Below are positions 1-5,434 of a stretch of DNA of 5,434 nucleotides, piece by piece. The translations under genes were made by a program, and so were the position numbers. Position 1 is the first letter of the stretch; every line of letters starts with the position of its first letter. The notes under the pieces are model-generated. The model searched no databases. It was given only the letters and a program-made list of their open reading frames with translations, and was not told the DNA's origin. Source of the stretch: DASRSE01 sp035656655 (GTDB lineage: Bacteria > Planctomycetota > Planctomycetia > Pirellulales > DASRSE01); NCBI GenBank assembly GCA_035656655.1, contig DASRSE010000170.1, positions 1 to 5,434 of the forward strand. The letters run 5' to 3'.

Positions 1-9
1 CTTCAGATT

Positions 10-28
10 ACGGCGAATCGCCGTTTTT
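10..28 (+). terminator. Probable intrinsic terminator for a plus-strand gene left of the window
   Basis: Bases 10-16 (ACGGCGA) and 18-24 (TCGCCGT) are perfectly complementary around a single A. In practice this gives a 6-bp GC-rich stem with a 3-base loop, and a run of five T (24-28) follows on the plus strand. This is the layout of a short Rho-independent terminator. On the minus strand the stem is followed by TAATCT, a poor U-tract, so it would serve the minus-strand operon only weakly. The inference is that a plus-strand gene ends just outside the left edge, convergent with the genes described here. The stem is short, so confidence is moderate. Confidence 0.5.
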
Positions 29-87
29 GCCCAGACGAGTTCGGCTCCTGGCGGCGACTCGCTCAAAAAAATCGGCCGAAAATTTGC

Positions 88-765
88 CTACTTGCTCGAC
101 AGCGCTATCAGCGCGACCAGTCCCAACAGCACGATCACGGCGAACGCGATCGACCACCGAAACCAAAGTTTTCCGCGGCGCTCGTCGATCGCCTCCTGTT
201 CGGCCTCGCGCCGGCGCTTGTACTCCAAGCTATTCTCGATCACGAGATCGAACTGGGCCTGGCAAATGGGACACATCGCGAATTCGCCCAGATACTCCTG
301 CGGCGTTTCCAGTTCGTGCCCGTTGGGACAAGGAATCGTGAGCAACTGCGGCAAGCCGATCGCCCCGGGACCATACGAGCCGCCGCCGGCCGGTAAGGAG
401 GCGTCGCCCGTCGGCAGGGGCAACTCATTGAGCATGTCGGGCGGCAAGGCGGGCGTTTCCGGCGCGTAGCCCGGCGGCGCGATGGGTTGCTGCGGCGCCA
501 TTTGCTGCGGCGGCATTTGCTGCGGCGGCATCGGCTGCGGCCCCATCGGCTGCGGCCCCATCGGCTGCGGCACGCCGTATCCGCCATACCCGCCATAATC
601 CGGCGCCTGCGGAACCGGGGCCGGCGCGTAGGCGGGCTGCTGATAGCCCGGCGGAATGGGAATGATCATCATCATTCCACAGTGGGGACATTGGCATTGC
701 TGCCCCCCCTGTGATTCTTCGGCCGACAACAAGTGCCCTTGAGGGCAAGTGAACTGAAATGCCAT
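88..765 (-). CDS. Tail-anchored membrane protein with two CPxGH zinc ribbons (function unknown)
   Basis: A 225-residue protein of unknown function. Residues 7-29 and 146-168 carry the same pattern, C-x3-H-x14-C-x2-C (C7, H11, C26, C29 and C146, H150, C165, C168), which should bind one zinc each; C24 is an extra cysteine in the first. Between them, residues 39-140 form a Pro/Gln/Gly/Met/Tyr-rich linker with pentad repeats at about 65-94. Residues 181-204 are highly charged (KRRREAEQE, DERRGK). They are followed by one hydrophobic helix (about 204-222) and a three-residue SSK tail. With no signal peptide, basic residues before the helix and the helix at the C-terminus, it is probably tail-anchored with its ribbons in the cytoplasm. 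The ATG at 765 was chosen because the first ribbon starts at residue 7. A GTG at 825 in the same frame would add 20 residues unlike the domain. Neither start has a clear ribosome binding site. A role in protein or nucleic-acid contact is only a guess. Confidence 0.85.
   Translation of the reverse strand: MAFQFTCPQGHLLSAEESQGGQQCQCPHCGMMMIIPIPPGYQQPAYAPAPVPQAPDYGGYGGYGVPQPMGPQPMGPQPMPPQQMPPQQMAPQQPIAPPGYAPETPALPPDMLNELPLPTGDASLPAGGGSYGPGAIGLPQLLTIPCPNGHELETPQEYLGEFAMCPICQAQFDLVIENSLEYKRRREAEQEAIDERRGKLWFRWSIAFAVIVLLGLVALIALSSK
486..575 (-). repeat. Six 15-bp tandem repeats coding for a PQPMG/PPQQM-type linker
   Basis: Read on the plus strand, six consecutive 15-base units start at 486, 501, 516, 531, 546 and 561, each built around a shared GCTGCGGC core. 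Units 2 and 3 are identical, and so are units 4 and 5; the first and last have diverged. They encode pentads such as PQPMG, PQPMP and PQQMP in the linker of the zinc-ribbon protein. Because 15 is a multiple of three, gain or loss of a unit keeps the frame. The number of units is therefore likely to vary between strains by slippage (inference). Confidence 0.85.
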
Positions 766-914
766 GGAATGGACGATCGCCGTATAACTAAAGAATTCGG
801 ACCGCAGGAGCCGGCGCGGAATCACGCCAGCAGGAGGGAGGAGCGGGGAGCGCCACGCCAGACCGGTGGATGATTCTTGCCGCGCCGCGGACCTTCTTCA
901 TTTTGCTCCAAACA

Positions 915-1547
915 TCAAGCTTCGTCCACCGCTTGCCGGAAACAATAATCAAAAAGGAACTCCCATTCTTGACGCTGAATCGTTTTGCACAGCGTTTCAG
1001 AATCTGAACGTTCGCCGTCAACCATTGCCGCCCAGTCCAAGAATTGAAACGGATCCCAAGCCGTTTGCCGCCGCAGAAAATCGATCGCCCGGTCTGGGTG
1101 CGCAGCGGCCGCGGCGCGCGCCGCCTGGCACAATCGAGGAAAAATCGGATGTTGGCCCACCCGGCGAAACCAGTATTTTGCATTGTCGTAGTCGGGTTCG
1201 GCGCGATGCACGAGGCCGTGCCAATAGCTCCCGCTGGAAGTTTCGATCTCCTGGCTGATGCGATGGGCGGAATCCCAATCGCCGGCTCGCAGCAGCGCTC
1301 CGGCGACGCACAGTCTCGCAAAATCCAAGTCTTGAAGCGGCCGACCAAAGAGATCGTCGAGGGGGGCCGGACTCAGCGCCGCCGGTTTCCACGCCTGCAG
1401 CCGGCGCACGGCCGCGGCCCCAGGCCGGTCTGCCGCGGAATTATCGCTCTTTCGCGGGGCTGCGCCGGCGGAACGATCCGCCCCAGGCGGTTCAGTCTGC
1501 CAGAATGCGGCGAATGTTGGGCCGTAAAAGGGTGGGTCACAATCCAT
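915..1547 (-). CDS. Conserved protein with HRxE...NAKYWFRRVGxHP core (function unknown, probably helical)
   Basis: A 210-residue soluble protein with no signal peptide or membrane segment. Residues 1 to about 62 are Pro/Ala-rich and probably disordered. The core starts at about D65. Residues 74-101 (LDFARLCVAGALLRAGDWDSAH...) look like a TPR-type helical pair. Next comes a dense conserved-looking block: YWHG (108-111), HRAEPDY (114-120), NAKYWFRRVGQHP (122-134). It ends with FLDWAAMVD (169-177) and QEWEFLFDYC (193-202). I recall uncharacterised planctomycete and acidobacterial proteins with this same block, from memory and unchecked. H110, H114, E117 and H133 could form a metal or catalytic site, but nothing proves it. 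The ATG at 1547 is preceded by GGGAG with 10-base spacing, and there is no other Met before residue 175. It begins 42 bases after the OppF-type gene, so co-transcription is likely, though a link to peptide import is unproven. Confidence 0.8.
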   Translation of the reverse strand: MDCDPPFYGPTFAAFWQTEPPGADRSAGAAPRKSDNSAADRPGAAAVRRLQAWKPAALSPAPLDDLFGRPLQDLDFARLCVAGALLRAGDWDSAHRISQEIETSSGSYWHGLVHRAEPDYDNAKYWFRRVGQHPIFPRLCQAARAAAAAHPDRAIDFLRRQTAWDPFQFLDWAAMVDGERSDSETLCKTIQRQEWEFLFDYCFRQAVDEA

Positions 1548-1557
1548 TGTCTTTTTG

Positions 1558-1562
1558 CTCCC
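1558..1562 (-). promoter_or_regulatory. Ribosome binding site of the 210-residue gene
   Basis: On the minus strand GGGAG is followed by ten bases (CAAAAAGACA) and then the ATG at 1547. It is one of the two recognisable Shine-Dalgarno sequences before annotated genes in the window, and it supports this start. The spacing is slightly long. Confidence 0.5.
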
Positions 1563-1589
1563 AAGTCAAAGCGTCATGGCTGCTCCGGC

Positions 1590-2642
1590 CTAGCGCGCGG
1601 CGACCGCCGGCCCGCTCGGCTCCTTGTCGGCCAAAAAGCAAGCAACCGAGTGCGGCGAGCCCTCGAGCGGCGGCGGACTCAGCGAGCAACTCGGCTCGGC
1701 GATCGGACACCGATTTGCAAAGCGGCAGCCTTGATACAACTGGTCGTTCGACGGAACTTCGCCGACCAAGACGATCCGATGCCGAGCCCGCTCGGCGACC
1801 GGGTCGGGCAAAGGGGCGGCGGACAAGAGAGCCTTGGTATAAGGGTGCTTCGGATGAAGGTACAACTCCTCGGCCGGCGCGAGCTCGACGATCTTGCCCA
1901 GGTACATCACGCCGACCCGATCGGAGATATGCCGGACGACGGACAGATCGTGCGCAATAAACAAATAGGCCAGTCCCAATTGCTGTTGCAGGTCTTCCAG
2001 CAGGTTGATGACTTGCGCCTGAATCGAGACATCGAGCGCCGAAACCGGCTCGTCGCAGATGATTAGCTTCGGTTGCACCGCCAAAGCGCGGGCGATGCCG
2101 ATCCGCTGGCGCTGGCCCCCCGAGAACTCGTGCGGATATCGATTGAGAAACCGCGGATTCAGGCCGACCATTTCCAACAGCCGCATCACCTCGAGCTTGC
2201 GTTGCGTGGCGGGATAGAGGTTAAAAATCTTCATCGGTTCGCCGACGATTGCGCCGACGGTCATGCGTGGATTGAGCGACGCGAAGGGATCTTGAAAGAT
2301 CATTTGAATCTGGCGGCGGAAGGGATGCATCTCGCGTTCGTTCAGTCCTTGGATCGGCTCGCCCTTCCACAGGACCGTCCCTCCGGTCGGTTTGACGAGG
2401 TTCAAAATCCCGCGCGCCGCGGTCGATTTTCCACAACCGCTTTCGCCCACGAGGCCGAGCGTCTCGCCTTCGCGAATCGAAAAACTAATGCCATCAACCG
2501 CGCGGATGAAGCCGCGCTGACGCGCCCAAAGCGGACCGCGCTGAAACGGGAAATGGACTTCCAGATCGCGGACCTCCAGCAGCGGCTTGCCGGAGGCAGG
2601 CTGTTTCTCAAACTTTTCACGAGGGGCGGCAGCCGTCTTCAT
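1590..2642 (-). CDS. oppF: Peptide-type ABC importer ATPase, OppF/DppF subunit
   Basis: One of the two cytoplasmic ATPases that power uptake through the OppB/OppC channel. It is 350 residues, usual for the family or slightly long. All nucleotide-binding motifs are intact: Walker A GESGCGKST (66-74), Q-loop Q117 in FQDPFASLNP, signature FSGGQRQR (173-180), Walker B LIICDE (193-198), D-loop SALD (201-204) and switch H231. The FQDPFASLNP and RYPHEFSGGQRQR forms are typical of OppF/DppF. The C-terminal oligopeptide/dipeptide extension is present (HPYTKALL at 266-273), with cysteines C306, C312, C319 and C335. The ATG at 2642 was chosen because the ABC domain begins at about residue 20. The frame is open up to 2774, but those 44 residues overlap the OppD gene and look non-coding. 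There is no clear Shine-Dalgarno, and a 71-base gap separates it from OppD. The substrate (oligopeptide, dipeptide, nickel or other) cannot be read from the ATPase. Confidence 0.93.
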   Translation of the reverse strand: MKTAAAPREKFEKQPASGKPLLEVRDLEVHFPFQRGPLWARQRGFIRAVDGISFSIREGETLGLVGESGCGKSTAARGILNLVKPTGGTVLWKGEPIQGLNEREMHPFRRQIQMIFQDPFASLNPRMTVGAIVGEPMKIFNLYPATQRKLEVMRLLEMVGLNPRFLNRYPHEFSGGQRQRIGIARALAVQPKLIICDEPVSALDVSIQAQVINLLEDLQQQLGLAYLFIAHDLSVVRHISDRVGVMYLGKIVELAPAEELYLHPKHPYTKALLSAAPLPDPVAERARHRIVLVGEVPSNDQLYQGCRFANRCPIAEPSCSLSPPPLEGSPHSVACFLADKEPSGPAVAAR

Positions 2643-2713
2643 CAGAGTCAAGCTCAGTCGGGAGAAATGGGAGCACAATCTTGTTACGCGAACGATACGG
2701 TCCTGGTTTGAGG

Positions 2714-3727
2714 TCAGCCGACCGCTTCGCCAATCGGCTCGTGCTGCGGCGCCGTCGTCACATCGACAAAGCAAGCGGCGCGTCCGCCGTGCGGCGCCGG
2801 ATCAAGCGGCGGAACTTCCAACTCGCAACGCGCGACGGAAAACGGACAGCGCGGCCGAAACGAGCAGCCCGGCGGCAGCCGGATGAGGTCGGGCGGTTGG
2901 CCGGGAATTGCAACTAGGCGTTCGCTGCCGGCCCCATGCAGCCGCGGAATTGAATTCAACAGGCCGAGGGTATACGGATGACGCGGTTGGGCGAACAAGG
3001 CGTCGGTCGCCGCCTCTTCCACAAACTTACCGGCGTACATCACATTCACTCGGCGGCAAAAATTCGCCACCACCCCCAGGTCGTGCGTGATGAGGATGAT
3101 CGCCGTTCCTTCTTGTTTTTGCAGCGATTTCATCATCTCCATGATCTGCGCTTGAATCGTGACATCCAGCGCCGTGGTCGGTTCGTCGGCGATCAGGATT
3201 TGCGGCTTGCACGACAAGGCCATCGCGATCATCACCCGCTGCCGCATGCCGCCGGAAAACTGATGCGGAAAATCATGGATGCGCCGCTCCGGAGCAGGAA
3301 TACCGACTCGCTCGAGCATTTCGATCGCATGCCGCAGCGCTTTGGACCGCGAGAATTTCAGATGCAGCCGCGTCACCTCGGTCAATTGCTCGGCAATCGT
3401 CAAGAATGGATTGAGCGACGTAAGGGGGTCTTGAAAAACCATCGCGATTTCGTGGCCGCGAATGTGCGACAATTGCCGCTGCGACATGCGGAGCAAGTCG
3501 TTGCCATGAAAGCGGGCCGTACCCCCAGCGATGATCCCCGGTGGTTTCGGAATCAGTCCCAGCAAAGCGAGGTTCGTGACCGATTTGCCCGAGCCGCTCT
3601 CGCCCACGATGCCGAGCGTCTCGCCCGGCGCGAGTTCAAACGAAATCCCCTCGACGGCTTTGACCAGTCCGTCGTCGGTGCGAAATTGCACCTGCAAGTT
3701 TTCGACTTCGAGCAAAGGCTGGGGCAT
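2714..3727 (-). CDS. oppD: Peptide-type ABC importer ATPase, OppD/DppD subunit
   Basis: The partner ATPase of the OppF-type subunit, expected to form the cytoplasmic heterodimer under the two permeases. It is 337 residues with a complete ABC domain: Walker A GESGSGKS (42-49), Q-loop Q99 in VFQDPLTSLNP, signature FSGGMRQR (157-164), Walker B ILIADE (177-182), D-loop TALD (185-188) and switch H215 in ITHDLGVVA. The GGMRQR form and the FQDPLTSLNP stretch are characteristic of OppD/DppD. The C-terminal extension carries HPYTLGLL (250-257) and cysteines C288, C294, C301 and C319, matching those of its partner. The ATG at 3727 lies four residues before the LLEVENL strand that opens these domains. 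The ribosome binding site is weak at best. The gene follows OppC after a 53-base gap. Its subfamily is clear; its substrate is not. Confidence 0.94.
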   Translation of the reverse strand: MPQPLLEVENLQVQFRTDDGLVKAVEGISFELAPGETLGIVGESGSGKSVTNLALLGLIPKPPGIIAGGTARFHGNDLLRMSQRQLSHIRGHEIAMVFQDPLTSLNPFLTIAEQLTEVTRLHLKFSRSKALRHAIEMLERVGIPAPERRIHDFPHQFSGGMRQRVMIAMALSCKPQILIADEPTTALDVTIQAQIMEMMKSLQKQEGTAIILITHDLGVVANFCRRVNVMYAGKFVEEAATDALFAQPRHPYTLGLLNSIPRLHGAGSERLVAIPGQPPDLIRLPPGCSFRPRCPFSVARCELEVPPLDPAPHGGRAACFVDVTTAPQHEPIGEAVG

Positions 3728-3780
3728 GACTTCATCTACAAATCAAAGGTGCCAAGGAAACCCAAGCGGGCCGGTCCTCG

Positions 3781-4911
3781 TTATTTGTTTTTCAAGCGTG
3801 GATCGAGCGCGTCGCGCAGGCCATCGCCGAGAAAATTCAACGAGAGCAAGGTCAGCCCCAGCGCGAGGCCCGGAAACACCACCAACCACCAATAGACCTG
3901 GATCGGCGTGATGACTTTCACGCCCGCGTTGGCGAGCAAGCCCCATGAGACGTCGGGCGCTTCGACCCCGAGGCCGAGAAACGACAGGAACGCCTCAAAT
4001 AGCATCACCTTGGGGATCGTCAGCGTCAGATAGACAATCACCACGCTGAGCACATTGGGAACGAGATGGCGAAAAATGATCCGGCTCTTGCTCGCCCCGA
4101 TCGTCCGCGCCGCCTCGATGAACTGTTCGTTTTTGAGCGACATGATCTGGCCGCGAACGACCCGCGCCATGGTCAGCCAGTAGATCGCGCCAATTACGAA
4201 AAAGAAGATCGTAATCCGCGTGATTCCATAATAGGCGAGGCGTGCCTTCCACGTCGGTTGAGAGAGAATCGAGATCAAGAACAAAACGACGTAGATGAAC
4301 GGAACCGAGTACAGAATATCGACAACGCGCATCATCAGATTGTCGACCCAGCCGCCGAGGTACCCCGAAACGGCGCCATAGGTGACGCCGATAATCAGCG
4401 AGACGAACGTCGCCACGAATGCCACCGCCAACGAGAGCCGCGCGCCCCATAAGAGCCGCGACAACAGATCGTGGCCGAGTTCATCACGCCCGCAGAGCGA
4501 GGCGAACTCCCACGGCCCGAAAATCCTGGCGCGCGTGCGCAACAGAAAATGGCTGAATGGGTCGAGATCGCGATCGCCGAACCCATCGTTCGCGGCCGCT
4601 TCATCCCATTGGCCATGCTCATCGAGGAGTTGCGACGTGGGATGGAACACTCCTTGCCAGATCGGATCGGGCGGGGCGTATTTCAACTTCGTTTGCACGC
4701 GCCGCGGCGGCTGAAACGGCAGCAGCGGGGTAAACACCGCGAGCAGCGTGAGCAACCCCAAAAATCCGAGCGCGAGCATCGCGATTTTGTTCTTGCGCAG
4801 CCGCCTCCAGGCGTCCAGGCCGAGCGAAACCCCCTTGACGCGTTGGGCTTCGGCCAGCCGCTCCAAATCGCGGTCGGTCAGGTTTTCAGGTCGTGGCGTG
4901 AGCGGACTCAA
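3781..4911 (-). CDS. oppC: Peptide-type ABC importer permease, OppC/DppC subunit, with enlarged periplasmic loop
   Basis: Inner-membrane permease that pairs with the OppB-type subunit to form the channel. It is 376 residues, against roughly 300 for typical OppC/DppC. An N-terminal cytoplasmic stretch with the WRRLRKNKIAML box (35-46) leads into helix 1 (about 43-62). A long hydrophilic loop (about 63-140) follows, ending in the family motif GRDELGHDLLSRLLWGAR (141-158). Further helices lie at about 160-180, 195-216, 233-250, 287-307 and 340-361. The EAA loop that contacts the ATPases is at 266-286 (EAARTIGASKSR, then LVPN), and the usual ending LGDGLRDALDPRLK is present. The start is TTG, supported by a GGAG six bases upstream inside the end of the OppB gene; the next Met is residue 45, inside helix 1. 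Only 3 bases separate the OppB stop from this start, so translation is probably coupled. The extra length lies mainly in the first loop, plus a smaller insert around 217-232. Confidence 0.93.
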   Translation of the reverse strand: MSPLTPRPENLTDRDLERLAEAQRVKGVSLGLDAWRRLRKNKIAMLALGFLGLLTLLAVFTPLLPFQPPRRVQTKLKYAPPDPIWQGVFHPTSQLLDEHGQWDEAAANDGFGDRDLDPFSHFLLRTRARIFGPWEFASLCGRDELGHDLLSRLLWGARLSLAVAFVATFVSLIIGVTYGAVSGYLGGWVDNLMMRVVDILYSVPFIYVVLFLISILSQPTWKARLAYYGITRITIFFFVIGAIYWLTMARVVRGQIMSLKNEQFIEAARTIGASKSRIIFRHLVPNVLSVVIVYLTLTIPKVMLFEAFLSFLGLGVEAPDVSWGLLANAGVKVITPIQVYWWLVVFPGLALGLTLLSLNFLGDGLRDALDPRLKNK

Positions 4912-4914
4912 AAA

Positions 4915-5434
4915 TCACTCCAGCTTGATGCGCGGATCGAGCAGACTGTAAGAAACGTCGGTGAGCAGGTTGAGCACGCAAATCAGCACCGTGTCGACCA
5001 TCACCAATCCCATCGACAACGGCCAATCAAGTTGCTGCACCGACTGAATGAAATGCATCCCCAGGCCAGGAATAAAAAAGATCGTTTCGATGACCAACGA
5101 TCCGGTGATGATCCCAGAAATGGCCGGCCCCAAATAGGACACGACCGGTAGCATGGCTCCTTTGAGAGCGTGCTTGAAGATCACCGTGCGGGCCGGCAAG
5201 CCCTTGGCGTACGCGGTCCGAATGTAATCTTGCGAGAGGACATCGAGCATCCCGGTGCGAGTCAGCCGTGCGATGACCGCCGCGTACGGCGCCCCCAAGC
5301 AGAGCGCCGGCAGAATCAATTGAGCCACGGTGCCCCAGCCCGCTGCCGGAAAGATCGGAATAATAAACGAGAACAGCAAAATCGCCACGGAGGCGATGAT
5401 GAAGTCGGGCAGCGCGATCCCGACAGTTGCCAAC
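4915..5434 (-). CDS. oppB: Peptide-type ABC importer permease, OppB/DppB subunit (partial, N-terminus outside window)
   Basis: C-terminal 172 or so residues of the first inner-membrane permease; the gene runs off the right edge, so roughly the first half of a protein of about 310-340 residues is missing. Visible helices (counted within the fragment) are at about 11-28, 36-58, 97-119 and 140-162. The cytoplasmic EAA loop that docks on an ATPase is at about 69-97 (DYIRTAYAKGLPARTV, then KHALKGAMLP). LTRTGMLDVLSQDYIRTA, the ETIFFIPGLG stretch (116-125) and the terminal LLDPRIK are all hallmarks of OppB/DppB. The open frame continues to the edge, so no start should be placed in the window. The TTG at 5433 is an internal Leu codon, because the family sequence continues further upstream. 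A substrate-binding protein gene would be expected beyond it. Confidence 0.93.
   Translation of the reverse strand, partial: LATVGIALPDFIIASVAILLFSFIIPIFPAAGWGTVAQLILPALCLGAPYAAVIARLTRTGMLDVLSQDYIRTAYAKGLPARTVIFKHALKGAMLPVVSYLGPAISGIITGSLVIETIFFIPGLGMHFIQSVQQLDWPLSMGLVMVDTVLICVLNLLTDVSYSLLDPRIKLE
4918..4921 (-). promoter_or_regulatory. Shine-Dalgarno that fixes the TTG start of the OppC-type gene
   Basis: On the minus strand GGAG is followed by six bases (TGATTT) and then TTG at 4911. The site overlaps the last codons of the OppB-type gene, whose TGA stop lies between it and the TTG. Ribosomes finishing OppB would be placed to restart on OppC, a standard way to keep the two channel subunits balanced (inference). 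Confidence 0.65.

Noticed and set aside
64..84. CGGCCG followed by ATTTTTTT on the minus strand, just after the zinc-ribbon gene, as a terminator
   Set aside because: The dyad has no room for a loop, so no stable hairpin forms. The T-run is suggestive by position only.
785..815. Possible minus-strand -10 box (TTATAC) in the gap before the zinc-ribbon gene
   Set aside because: The matching -35 position at 17-base spacing reads CTCCTG, a poor match, so the promoter call would rest on one hexamer.
766..825. Upstream GTG start for the zinc-ribbon gene, adding 20 residues
   Set aside because: The extra residues do not resemble the domain, GTG is weaker than the ATG at 765, and there is no Shine-Dalgarno before it.
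880..890. Perfect short palindrome CCGCG-C-CGCGG between the two unknown genes
   Set aside because: The one-base loop is too tight, no T-run follows, and such palindromes are common by chance in GC-rich DNA.
1044..2066. Long open frame of 340 codons on the plus strand
   Set aside because: It lies opposite the OppF-type gene and the 210-residue gene. Its translation is rich in Arg and low-complexity and shows no family motif. It is an antisense shadow of GC-rich coding sequence.
2073..2711. Plus-strand open frame opposite the OppF-type gene
   Set aside because: It mirrors the ABC domain on the other strand, and its product has no recognisable domain.
2643..2774. Longer start for the OppF-type gene, overlapping the OppD gene
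   Set aside because: The 44 extra residues look non-coding, overlap OppD by 61 bases and precede the normal start of the ABC domain.
2978..3895. Plus-strand open frame of 305 codons opposite the OppD and OppC genes
   Set aside because: It spans the junction of two well-supported minus-strand genes and is His/Arg-rich with no motif, so it is a shadow.
4471..5151. Plus-strand open frame opposite the permease genes
   Set aside because: The charged, Gln/Arg-rich translation is what antisense of membrane-protein codons gives. There is no motif.

Overview
This is a GC-rich bacterial window in which every convincing gene lies on the minus strand. It reads from right to left as a peptide/nickel-type ABC importer operon followed by two genes of unknown function. 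The organism is probably a planctomycete (Planctomycetota, perhaps Pirellulales). That is an inference from three things: a long periplasmic insert in the second permease, a small membrane protein with paired CPxGH zinc ribbons and a Pro/Gln/Gly linker, and a conserved HRxE...NAKYWFRRVG protein of a kind I recall from planctomycetes and acidobacteria. Several genes also lack a clear Shine-Dalgarno sequence. No rRNA or marker gene is present to prove the assignment.

Right part (5434 to 2714, then to 1590): OppB/DppB-type permease (C-terminal half only, running off the right edge), OppC/DppC-type permease, OppD-type ATPase and OppF-type ATPase, in the classical B-C-D-F order. The two permeases form the membrane channel and the two ATPases drive it. 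The B and C genes are 3 bases apart and look translationally coupled. The C gene starts at TTG, behind a GGAG that lies at the very end of the B gene. The periplasmic substrate-binding protein that would decide the substrate is not in the window and would be expected further right.

Middle (1547 to 915): a 210-residue soluble protein of unknown function, 42 bases after the OppF gene, with a conserved histidine- and aromatic-rich core and a probable helical, TPR-like fold.

Left part (765 to 88): a 225-residue protein with two identically spaced C-x3-H-x14-C-x2-C ribbons, a low-complexity linker encoded by six 15-bp tandem repeats, and a single C-terminal membrane helix, so probably tail-anchored with its ribbons in the cytoplasm. 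Left of it, at 10-28, a small hairpin with a T-run reads as a terminator for a plus-strand gene arriving from outside the window.

The importer is ordinary. The two left-hand genes hold most of what is poorly described here. I see no CRISPR array, insertion sequence, tRNA, rRNA or riboswitch. The longest gap between the annotated genes is about 150 bases.
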